Assembly: GCF_900106595.1 (NCBI RefSeq)
Contig: NZ_FNNC01000001.1
Span: 248,001 to 312,000, forward strand
Direction: 5' to 3'
DNA length: 64,000 bases
From: Marinococcus luteus
GTDB lineage: Bacteria; Bacillota; Bacilli; Bacillales; Marinococcaceae
Positions 26,003 to 34,692 of this stretch are shown here, piece after piece. The position numbers and the translations under genes were made by a program. The notes under the pieces were generated by a model that ran no database searches, was not told the origin of the DNA, and saw only the letters and a list, made by a program, of their open reading frames with translations. Position 1 is the first letter of the stretch, and every line of letters starts with the position of its first letter.

Positions 26003-27151
26003 TTATCCATGTTGTAAGTGAACGCTGGAATTGTCCTGTTCTACCTGTTCAAGTTTGGTTATAAACTCCTGAGCTACGGCACTCACAAGGGGAACAGTAA
26101 CCGAATTGCCAAATTGTCGATAGGCCTGGGTGTCAGATACTGGGATGGAAAACGTGTCCGGAAAGCCCTGCAGTCTTGCGCATTCCCGTGGCGTTAGCCG
26201 CCGGGGGTTTTTATTCCGCTGAGGAATAAGAATTTCCGACCCATCTTTATGATAACGCGCACTTAATGTTCTGGTGACTCCGTTCAAGTCTACTTTTCCA
26301 AAACCAAAACCGTTGCCTTTTGCTTTGTGTTTGGCAGAATACGCCTGCAGATAATCCCATAGTTTATCCGAGAGTGTATATTTTGGATTTACATTTTTCT
26401 CTAGAATATCTTTTACTTTTGCACTGGGTTCTGGTAATTCCAGTTCATCCAGCGGATTATTGACGTTCAATGATTCATGCACGCCGGCGATAAATATCCG
26501 CTCCCGGTGCTGTGGGACAAAATGCTGGCCATCCATGATCCGGGAGGAAACGGAGTAGCCCATTTCCTGAAGGGTGTCGCATATCACCCGGAAGGTTTTT
26601 CCTTTATCATGGCTGCGTAGATTTTTCACGTTTTCCAGTAAGAAGGCCTTTGGGCGTTTGTGCTTGATGATCCGGGCAATATCAAAAAATAAGGTTCCCT
26701 GCGTTTGATCCAGAAAGCCATCTTCTTTGCCCAGACTTCGTTTTTTGGAAACCCCGGCGATGGAGAAGGGCTGGCAGGGGAAACCGCCAACGAGCATATC
26801 ATGGTCGGGAATATCGTCCACCGGGATCTGCGTGATATCTCCTTCCGGGATCTCTCCGAAATTTTCAAAATACGTTTTTTTGCAGAACTTATCGATTTCG
26901 GAAGAAAACAAACATTTGCCGCCAGCAGCTTCAAAAGCCAGACGCATACCCCCGATGCCGGCAAATAGATCAATGAAGGTGAACTTGGATTCCTCCAAGG
27001 GCAGTTTCATCTGATAGGTCAGTTCATCGTTCAGGGTCTTTTTCACGAAATCCTGTATGGACAGACCGTTTTTTTGAGAGGTCTGTTTTAATTTGGAATG
27101 TAACTGTTCGTCGAGTTTGATATGTATCTGTTTATCGTCTTTATTTGGCAT
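26003..27151 (-). CDS. DNA (cytosine-5) methyltransferase with N-terminal ribbon-helix-helix
   Basis: Modification methylase of the EcoRII-like system (382 residues). Residues about 6-45 (KQIHIKLDEQLHSKLKQ, then NGLSIQDFVKKTL) look like a ribbon-helix-helix DNA-binding domain. The C5 methylase follows: DLFAGIGGMRLAFEAAGG (I, near 63), GGFPCQPFS (IV, near 117), LLENVKNL (VI, near 160), PQHRERIF (VIII, near 209) and QFGNSVTVP (X, near 347). M.EcoRII and M.SsoII repress their own genes through N-terminal domains, so the RHH part is probably an autoregulator. ATG at 27151 follows GGAGGAACG. It is the first gene of the minus-strand operon, 124 bases before the glycosylase gene. Confidence 0.93.
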   Translation of the reverse strand: MPNKDDKQIHIKLDEQLHSKLKQTSQKNGLSIQDFVKKTLNDELTYQMKLPLEESKFTFIDLFAGIGGMRLAFEAAGGKCLFSSEIDKFCKKTYFENFGEIPEGDITQIPVDDIPDHDMLVGGFPCQPFSIAGVSKKRSLGKEDGFLDQTQGTLFFDIARIIKHKRPKAFLLENVKNLRSHDKGKTFRVICDTLQEMGYSVSSRIMDGQHFVPQHRERIFIAGVHESLNVNNPLDELELPEPSAKVKDILEKNVNPKYTLSDKLWDYLQAYSAKHKAKGNGFGFGKVDLNGVTRTLSARYHKDGSEILIPQRNKNPRRLTPRECARLQGFPDTFSIPVSDTQAYRQFGNSVTVPLVSAVAQEFITKLEQVEQDNSSVHLQHG

Positions 27152-27294
27152 TCTTCGTTCCTCCAGGCATTTTTATATACCTAACTTAACCCAAAAACCC
27201 TAGACATACAAGTACAACGTATTTGATAAAGCGGAAAACTATACTTACTAGAATTTATCGTAGTGAAAATTGTATTCAATTATCATTTAAATTA

Positions 27295-27435
27295 AATAAA
27301 AATCTTTTTGAAGATGACATAAAAAAGAAGTTATGTAAATTAGTAAAAATAAGAAACAAAATAAGTCATATGAAAACTTTGGATCCTATAGAAGAGAATG
27401 TCTTAATAGTTGTTCCGAAAAAGTTTTTTCAATAA
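27295..27435 (+). pseudogene. Truncated second copy of the HEPN-like gene
   Basis: The open frame contains KLVKIRNKISHMKTLDPIEE, clearly related to the corresponding part of the protein encoded at 14143-14454 (KLIKVRNKICHMEVLDIEEE), including the R-x4-H motif. The N-terminal half is missing: the frame upstream to a TTG at 27223 shows no similarity and no ribosome site. The end is also divergent. It points the same way as the complete copy and lies between divergent or decayed DNA, so I read it as a remnant. Confidence 0.6.
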
Positions 27436-27513
27436 AAGAAAACTTATAATTTTGAAAATAAATTCAAAATTAAATTTAAAATATTAATATAAAAAATACA
27501 TTTGACTATAAGC

Positions 27514-27546
27514 AAAGGCCTCCGATTTTTATTTTCGGAGGCCTTT
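27514..27546. terminator. Perfect 12-bp hairpin
   Basis: AAAGGCCTCCGA (27514-27525) pairs perfectly with TCGGAGGCCTTT (27535-27546) around an eight-base AT loop. The symmetry would let it stop transcription from either side: after the HEPN remnant or after the minus-strand genes from the right. Confidence 0.65.
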
Positions 27547-27945
27547 GTCTACAATCTAAAACCACTTTAAGGTGATTTTGGCTTTGGAGAGAAGAAGTTC
27601 TAGAAAGGGAAGTGCTGACTAATCGCTAGATTCGATAAAGATTTTAGTTACCCTTCGAGGTTCTTCATTTGATAGTTTAGGGACAAGTCTTTTAGAAAGA
27701 ATACGTATTTAGAAACCAATCATAAACAAAAGTGTTTTTTTACAAGCGTTTGGCAGCTCCCAAAGGCACGTATATAAAACTTATAAATTTTCGCGCAGCC
27801 ATGTAATAAAATTTATATAGTTGGAAATGAAGTTTTTAAATCTAGATTTAAAGTGTATAAAAATTATAGATTGAAGAACAATTTTTATTGATTATTAGTA
27901 AAAGTGTTGTACAAGAAAGTCTAGAGGACAATACTTTTTGTATAT
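27547..27945. other. Non-coding stretch between modules
   Basis: About 400 AT-rich bases between the hairpin and the stop of the next minus-strand nuclease gene. I see no gene with a ribosome site and no clear repeat. It looks like decayed or linker DNA. Confidence 0.5.
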
Positions 27946-28983
27946 TTATGAATTTGCTCTTATGTTAAAATCAATTATCCATTTCAGTTTAGATTTATCA
28001 CCATTTAAATAGGCGGAGATTATTTGTGCTAATTTTGGAGCTTGATTAATAGGGATTACATAATCAAAAACATTAGTCATAACATCTAGAGTAGCATTAG
28101 TCCATTCTCCATCAACAACAATAACGGCAAGCATATCTTTGTTTTTGCCTTTCCAATTTATAGCTGAAAACATTTTATCTTTAGCATATAAAGAAGCATG
28201 TCTACTAGATGACTTTCTAACTTCAATAAATACTTTAGGTGAAGTTGAATTCGGTAAGACAAAGTCTGCTCTGAAATTATAGACTACTCCCTCTATGTTA
28301 TTGTATTCTTCTTCCCTTTGAAAATTCACTCCCTCTTCTTCTAAAGCATTTGCAACTATTGTTTCTAACATAATTCTACCAACTAAATCTCTAACAATAC
28401 CTTCTAAAGTACTTCCTAATTTACCTAAGATAGTAGTTCTTTCAATACTTGATGAATCTACTACTTCATTTAAATAATCAGCTAAACGCATAGAAGCGGG
28501 TTTAGATATATTAGTATCACTAACAGTTCCTACTTGATTTTTTAATTTTGATTTACTTAGAATACCACCGATATGTTGATATAGGGGTAAGTAATAAGGA
28601 TTCTCGTAAATAAATTCAGCATCAAATTCTGTAAAGTTGTTAGTATGGATTTCTACCTCGTTGTAGTAATTATTTAATGTGTCTTCTAATTTTCTATAAA
28701 CACCGACAGTTATACTATTTTCTATATCAAACTTCAAGGCAATTTTTTGCTCATATTCTCGTAAAACTTCTTCAGGAGTTGCTGTAAGAGGGTTTTTTAA
28801 ACTTCTAATGCCTCCTATCATTATTGAAATTTTATCGACATTATCAAGGTTTTTAAGTTCCACATAGTGAAAGTTAGATGTATCTTTTACTAATTCTAAA
28901 TAAATTTTAGTTATTTCTTTTATCTTTTTTTTTCCGATGTTATATATGGTTTTTTCTAATTTACTGTTCATATAGTTCCTCAT
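27946..28983 (-). CDS. Probable type II restriction endonuclease (unclassified)
   Basis: A 345-residue protein partnered with the methylase gene at 28980-30275, whose stop overlaps its ATG (ATGA). The C-terminal third has the pattern RADFVLP ... KVFIEVRKSSS near residues 243-262 (aspartate, then a strand with E-x-R-K), then KDMLAVIVVDGEW and VFDYVIPI. This resembles a PD-(D/E)XK core with arginine-lysine in place of the plain E-x-K. The first half is helical and unassigned. A second start, ATG at 28971 after AGGAAC, is also possible. Nuclease function is inferred from pairing and fold pattern; the target site is unknown. Confidence 0.72.
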   Translation of the reverse strand: MRNYMNSKLEKTIYNIGKKKIKEITKIYLELVKDTSNFHYVELKNLDNVDKISIMIGGIRSLKNPLTATPEEVLREYEQKIALKFDIENSITVGVYRKLEDTLNNYYNEVEIHTNNFTEFDAEFIYENPYYLPLYQHIGGILSKSKLKNQVGTVSDTNISKPASMRLADYLNEVVDSSSIERTTILGKLGSTLEGIVRDLVGRIMLETIVANALEEEGVNFQREEEYNNIEGVVYNFRADFVLPNSTSPKVFIEVRKSSSRHASLYAKDKMFSAINWKGKNKDMLAVIVVDGEWTNATLDVMTNVFDYVIPINQAPKLAQIISAYLNGDKSKLKWIIDFNIRANS

Positions 28984-30275
28984 TTCTTAACTTTTGCTTG
29001 AATTAAATATTCCCCTAACCCTTCTTTAGCCCCTTCACGTTTTTCTAGTATCCACCTTGCTCCCCTATCACGAAGCTTTATCACTTCAATATTGTCATAT
29101 CCAATTTCCGCCAATATACTTGCAAGAATATCATGAGCTTTAATGTGAATACCGTATAAAGCAGCATCTGAAATAATTATATTTATCTTTGAGTTATTTT
29201 TTAAAACTCTGTGAGACTCATTAAATATTTTACTCATTTGAGAAAAGTAAGGATAAATCAAGTTATGATATGGTTTTTTACTAGGTTTAGTTTTAGCTTT
29301 CTCTTTTAGTATTCTTTCTAGTAAATCAAGTTGTTTATGAACTGAGATAGGCGTTGTTGATCTATAGACAGGGATCTTCTCTTTATGCCCTTTAAGAGCA
29401 GTTGTAGTATTAGTAACTAATTTAGTTCTTACTTTGTCGGTAATTTCCCCCCAACTAGATGCGTACAGCCAAAAATATAAATACATTCTAGTCATTTCAC
29501 CAAAATCAAAATTATTAATATAGGGCGGAGAAGTTACTAATAGATCACAACTGTTATCTCTTAGAAAAGACATGTCTTCAGAAGAATTTTTTATAATTTT
29601 CGCTTTGTTTTTCGGGGTTTTTTCTTTAATAAAGTTTAGGTCATCATATATTAAGTTATAGATGCTGTTAAGTGAATCATAATATTCTAGTGCATTCTTT
29701 TTAGAAGTAGGAGCTTTATATATACCATCCGTTTTTGAATGAGAGCATAAATCCAACATTTTAGATAGAACAAGGTGAGCTATCTTGTGCTTATTACCTG
29801 TATATGAATCTACTAATTTTCTTGCTAGTGCTAGTTTATTTAAAGAATATTCTGGTATAAGTTTTAGAAGATAAATTTTTGCAGAATTACTATAATCGTT
29901 GTCTAACACATATTTACTATCGTCAATTTCTTTCATTTCATTATATATTTCATTAATCACTTCTAATTTAATTTCAATTGAAATTTTTGCATCACTTATC
30001 TTTGCTAGAAAGAGGTGGGCTTCAAAACCAACGGAATTGATACCATGAAAGTTAGATTCAACTAGTGAAGTGCCACATCCCCCAAAGGGGTCCAAAAGGG
30101 TAGAATTTTTACTTAGATTAGAATCTGTTATACACATTTCGACAAACTCGGGGGAAAAGCCTGCCACAAAATTAAACCACCGATGCACTGGTGAATTCTT
30201 AGTAGTCTGGTTAGTCGGTAATATATCATTAGGAGTAGCATTTTTAAATAAGTCTAATTGTTGACTAAGTGCCAT
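28980..30275 (-). CDS. DNA amino-methyltransferase (N4-cytosine or N6-adenine)
   Basis: DNA methylase with TSPPYINNFDFG near residue 250 (motif IV, S/T-P-P-Y) and LLDPFGGCGTSLVESNF near 62 (motif I with an acidic residue after it). Motif I before IV places it in the gamma- or zeta-like order. The T/S-PPY form is seen in both N4C and N6A enzymes, so the methylated base is not settled. A C-terminal INIIISDAALYG (near 365) fits the last strands of the fold. I prefer the ATG at 30275 (MALSQQLDLF); a TTG at 30299 would add eight residues without a good ribosome site. It protects against the nuclease encoded next. Confidence 0.87.
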   Translation of the reverse strand: MALSQQLDLFKNATPNDILPTNQTTKNSPVHRWFNFVAGFSPEFVEMCITDSNLSKNSTLLDPFGGCGTSLVESNFHGINSVGFEAHLFLAKISDAKISIEIKLEVINEIYNEMKEIDDSKYVLDNDYSNSAKIYLLKLIPEYSLNKLALARKLVDSYTGNKHKIAHLVLSKMLDLCSHSKTDGIYKAPTSKKNALEYYDSLNSIYNLIYDDLNFIKEKTPKNKAKIIKNSSEDMSFLRDNSCDLLVTSPPYINNFDFGEMTRMYLYFWLYASSWGEITDKVRTKLVTNTTTALKGHKEKIPVYRSTTPISVHKQLDLLERILKEKAKTKPSKKPYHNLIYPYFSQMSKIFNESHRVLKNNSKINIIISDAALYGIHIKAHDILASILAEIGYDNIEVIKLRDRGARWILEKREGAKEGLGEYLIQAKVKK

Positions 30276-31794
30276 TATCATCACTCTTTCTTTGTTCAAA
30301 AATCAAATTATTGAGACACATATGAGGTACTAAATATTTCTTGTGGACTATTACATTAAAAAAGAAACCTCTTTCTATTAGCCCTTTCTATTAGATTGAA
30401 GATAGTTAATTACCTTCATAGAAAAAAGGACTTTTCTATGAATGATTTTACTACAGATATTGCTAATGCTCTAGCAAATATAAAGACGTAACGAGACCTC
30501 TTAATCTTACCTGGATTAATTATTAACCAACTATTTAAAATTGAGTAGATTTCCTTTTTGAACTGGGAAAAATAAATTGATACTAATATAGATTCCGTAA
30601 ACTGCCGCAACGGCAGACTTGAATATCTTTAAAAAGCAGATTTGGAGGTAACTATCACTTGTAATTCCTCAATATCGAAATGGCTACTTTCACTAAAGAA
30701 TGGTAGTTCACTACAAACGTATTAATTAAGCTTTAAAAATGTTTGTAATCATACATATAAAAAAACGTGAGAACTTTGAAAAACGGCGAAGTCTAAAACA
30801 AAGGTGAGGTATCTTCACAACATCTCACTGACGATTTCCAATAGGAAGCAAGTCAGGGATAAGTCTTGCAACATCGATTTCTCGCGAAATACTATGCTTG
30901 TATTTATCTGAATGCAATACTTCTATTGTTTTTCGAAAGAATTATCGTGGTCAAAACAGCCTTCTATATCGTTTACGACATTCAAAAGTCTCAAAAGAAG
31001 TACTACTGAAAAACCTTGCTGACTAGTCGGAATTAGCGAAAATATTCACGTCGTATATACTCAGTATCAAACTTCTTGAATACTCGTTAATTTCGGCTGT
31101 AAATTTCATGTATAAGATATTCTAATGTATGTGTTGCTTTCAAAGCTGTGTATCGGTTGAACAATTGGATGAAATCGTACAAAGCTTAAAGATGTTTATC
31201 GTTACGTGATTTTCATGTTTGTTATTGATTTCCAAATACTCGATGAATAAGCTACTTTATGGTTCTTCAACGCAAATCGGGCTTGACAAACTATGTCTAT
31301 GAAAAAAGCGGCTCTTCCTTTATCTTGGTATTGGACTTGAACACCGAGAAAGGAAGAAGCCACTTGGTTACCCATTTTATCAAAGAATTGCTTCGCCTTC
31401 CAGCCTACTACTGGACCCAAACAACCAAGCAGCACGGCACTTGGATTTTCCACCTTTCTCCGAGAAATTTGTAGGTGGTCTATATGGTGTGCGGGAGTTC
31501 TTCGTAACGGAAGAAGGAAACCGGCCTAAAATTTTATGATTTTCTTTCAACACTTGTGAAATCTATGCTCAATAAGCTTGATTAAATTATGTAACAAACA
31601 CTTGAAATAGTTTATATTTATAAAAGGCGAAAAACAAACAACGGAATCGCCGATAGTTTTGTATAACCGGAAACCTCTGTAGAATTTGAATTTTGATAAA
31701 TTATACATTTATTTTAATTAAACTAATACAAACTTACTCAAATGCAGTAAAGTAGACCTTAACAATTCCCATTTAGAGGAAGGCGGTCTTTTTT
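30276..31794. other. 1.5 kb AT-rich region without a credible gene
   Basis: No frame longer than about 85 codons, none with a convincing ribosome site, and none I recognise. It must hold the promoter of the minus-strand methylase at the left and of the AddB-like gene at the right. A small perfect hairpin CTGCCG-CAA-CGGCAG lies at 30602-30616. The long gap inside a dense defence island suggests decayed genes, or an untranslated RNA element, which I cannot tell apart by eye. Confidence 0.55.
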
Positions 31795-34692
31795 ATGTCT
31801 TTATATTCAACTAGTTCGGTATTAATTGTTTCAATATATTTAGAAGCAGAGGCAATTCTGGCGTACTTAAAAGAAAATTCTCGAATTGGAAGTTCAATTG
31901 AGGTAAAAACAACCTTAGATATCGCTTATGAGATTCTGCTGGAAACAAAACATGATCCTTTTTCTTTACTTAACTCAGCAAATACTGGTGCTTTGATTGA
32001 GTCTCTTATAATGGATACAAATTCTAATAATAGATTTCAGTATTTTAAAAATATTAACATTTCTAATGGGTTCGTCAAAGCAATGCACCAAGTAGTTAGT
32101 GAATTACGGCTAGACGGGTGGAACAGTGCAAATTTTCCAAGTGAGGATTTTGTTTCGGATGAAAAGGCTGAGGATCTTCGTATACTTCTTGAGGATTATG
32201 AAAAAAAGTTAGCAAAAAACCACTGGTTTGAAGAAGCGAGAGTGTATTCAGAAGCCATCGAAGCTATAGAAAAGAATGGATTAGATAATAACCATACATA
32301 CTACATCTCGCCGACTAAAACATGTAGTTTTCTAGAAACCTGTTTTATAAAACACCTAAAAGTGGAGGGCGTAAAAGAATTACCTTTATATGAAGCCGCT
32401 GCTGTAGACCGCCCAAAATTATTAAACGAACATGCAGAATGGAACAATAATAACGAATGGAAAGACTTTTGGGGAGATAGTTCTCCTGCTATGAATATGC
32501 AGTTGTACCGAAGCGTGACGAAGGAAGTAGAAATAAAAGAAGCCTTTCAGCAAATCCATCAAAATACTACTACTGCTGAACAAACGTTATGGCTCTTTCC
32601 TGAGAACGAAGCTTATGAAAACCACTTGGCCCAATTCTTAGATGCCAAAAATGTCCCCTATACAAGCGCCAATGGATTTTCTGCAATAAAAAGTACGTCT
32701 GGACAGTTGATCCAGGGAATCAGCCATTGGCTCAACAGTCAATATAGCGCCAGTGAGGTATGTTCAATGTTGCGTGAGGGAATCATCGACATTAAACACC
32801 CAAACAAAATTGCTGCTTTATTAGAAAAAGCTGACATCCGTTGGGGAAAGCAACAGTATGAGAAAAAATTAAATGATTTTATAAATAGTTTAGAAGACGA
32901 GAGAGAAATCAAACAAGCCAGAAAGGCAAAGCGTTTTATTCGATCTTTTTTTAAGTATATACCTGAAGAAGGTATAGAAATAGGACAACAAGAGTTTATC
33001 CAAAGCATTATTCAATTAATCAATAAAAACAGTAAAGCATATAGCGCATTCGATGAAGTTTCTAAACAGAAGATCATCGAATATTTGCAGCAAACGAGTG
33101 AATTTAACAAAGAAGTAGCCACTTCAAAGAAATTGTTAAACGAACTCGTGGAGTCGTTGGTTTCTCTAAAAGTATTAGCTTCAGGACCTAAGGCCGGCTA
33201 CCTGCATTTAGCCCCTTTTTCCAAAGGGCTGTTCGTGCAAAGAAACAACGTGCATTTCTTTGGGATGGATCAATCATCTGTGCCGGGCCAGGTAAAAGAA
33301 GATCCACTGCTGTTAGACAAAGAACGGGAAGCCTTGGGTGATAGCCTGCCTACTTCAAAAGAAAAAATGACTGAAAAAACCTTTTGGATTACGCAGCTTC
33401 TTCTACAGCAGCAGGGAAAAAATGTAGGTATGAGTTATACGACCTTTGATACGATAGCAAATCGCTCTGTCTTTCCATCTAGCTTTTTTCTCCAAGCTTT
33501 CCGAAACGTATATCAATTAAAAAACGCTTCACTAAAAGAGATGGAAAACAATCTGCCAGTTTTGGAACAAACATCGGAAAATACCACTGTAGAAGAAAAC
33601 CTATGGAGAAAGGCACTCAAAGATCAGCAACATGTTCAAATTGGTGAAGATGCCCATGAATTATATCCGTCAGAAACAGCTAAACAAGAACAACGTCAGG
33701 CCCGAGAGCGAGAAATACTAACAGAGCATGACGGGAACGTACCACTTCAAGAAGATGCGTATGATCCAAGGGCAAATAATGAGCTTGCCATGAGTGCTGG
33801 AAAACTAGAACTGCTCGGCAAGTGCTCTTACGCATATTTCTTAAACAGTGTGTTAAAGGTGAATAAAAAAGAAGTACGGGATTTTGATCCATCCGTTTGG
33901 CTGGACGAAGCGGAACGAGGGACACTTCTGCACGAATTGTACGAGACCTTTGTAAATAAATCGTTTAAGAAGCAGTCTAACTTATCCTGGGAAGAGTTTT
34001 CACAGTTGGCAGAAGAAAGAGTCGAAGAATGGAAAATCGAAAATCCACCGCCAAGTGAGCATGTTTTTGAACGCACTAAGCAAACCATACTACGTGCCTG
34101 TTACATCTTCTATCAAAATGAGCAGGAGAATGTAAGTACTAGAGTGGAGGCGGTGGAATACAGCTTCGGAATAAATGAAGATAATTTTGCGAAGATTCCT
34201 CTTTTGGACGGAACGGCTTTTCAATTAAGAGGAAAAATCGATCGCATCGAAAAAGCGTCCGAACAGAGATTGCGCGTAATAGACTACAAGTCAGGGAAAC
34301 CAAGGCGATATTCTATATCAGAACCGTATAAAGGTGGCCGCATGCTGCAGCATTATTTGTATGCAAAGGCCTTGGAGAACTTAATAGACTCAGAAGAAAT
34401 AGTGGTAGAGAGCGGCTACTATTTCCCAACTGATCGAGGGTACGGAGAAACAGCAATACATGAAGTGACCAGCACCTATGAAGAACAAGGCGAAAATGTG
34501 CTCAACCAGATGCTTAATATTGTAAAGCACGGAGACTTCGTGATGACAGATGATCCTAAGGACTGTAACTTTTGTGATTATGCGACTATCTGCAAACGCG
34601 ATCATTATGATGCAAATATCTTAAAGAAAAAAAGTCAGGATGATAATGCCGCAGGAGTTCGGGCGTACAGGGAGGCGAGAGAGGTTGAGTAA
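31795..34692 (+). CDS. AddB-like PD-(D/E)XK nuclease
   Basis: Partner of a helicase-nuclease resembling AddAB/RecBCD. The 965-residue protein has a weakly conserved helicase-like body and a C-terminal RecB-type nuclease domain: DYKSGKPRRYS near residue 830 carries the D-x-K end of the active site. Four cysteines, one in GKCSYAYF near 677 and three in CNFCDYATIC near 923-932, match the AddB iron-sulphur cluster. It is clearly shorter than the usual AddB of bacilli (about 1160 residues), lies in an AT-rich island and is followed by an AddA-like gene, so I read it as an accessory paralogue. ATG at 31795 follows GAGGAAGGCGG at a long distance. Confidence 0.88.
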   Translation: MSLYSTSSVLIVSIYLEAEAILAYLKENSRIGSSIEVKTTLDIAYEILLETKHDPFSLLNSANTGALIESLIMDTNSNNRFQYFKNINISNGFVKAMHQVVSELRLDGWNSANFPSEDFVSDEKAEDLRILLEDYEKKLAKNHWFEEARVYSEAIEAIEKNGLDNNHTYYISPTKTCSFLETCFIKHLKVEGVKELPLYEAAAVDRPKLLNEHAEWNNNNEWKDFWGDSSPAMNMQLYRSVTKEVEIKEAFQQIHQNTTTAEQTLWLFPENEAYENHLAQFLDAKNVPYTSANGFSAIKSTSGQLIQGISHWLNSQYSASEVCSMLREGIIDIKHPNKIAALLEKADIRWGKQQYEKKLNDFINSLEDEREIKQARKAKRFIRSFFKYIPEEGIEIGQQEFIQSIIQLINKNSKAYSAFDEVSKQKIIEYLQQTSEFNKEVATSKKLLNELVESLVSLKVLASGPKAGYLHLAPFSKGLFVQRNNVHFFGMDQSSVPGQVKEDPLLLDKEREALGDSLPTSKEKMTEKTFWITQLLLQQQGKNVGMSYTTFDTIANRSVFPSSFFLQAFRNVYQLKNASLKEMENNLPVLEQTSENTTVEENLWRKALKDQQHVQIGEDAHELYPSETAKQEQRQAREREILTEHDGNVPLQEDAYDPRANNELAMSAGKLELLGKCSYAYFLNSVLKVNKKEVRDFDPSVWLDEAERGTLLHELYETFVNKSFKKQSNLSWEEFSQLAEERVEEWKIENPPPSEHVFERTKQTILRACYIFYQNEQENVSTRVEAVEYSFGINEDNFAKIPLLDGTAFQLRGKIDRIEKASEQRLRVIDYKSGKPRRYSISEPYKGGRMLQHYLYAKALENLIDSEEIVVESGYYFPTDRGYGETAIHEVTSTYEEQGENVLNQMLNIVKHGDFVMTDDPKDCNFCDYATICKRDHYDANILKKKSQDDNAAGVRAYREAREVE

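Noticed and set aside
31202-31474. Overlapping short frames on both strands
   Set aside because: No ribosome sites, no similarity that I recognise, and stops soon before and after; treated as decayed DNA.
30300-31790. Group II intron or retron in the gene-poor stretch
   Set aside because: I could not find reverse-transcriptase motifs or a domain V-like hairpin.
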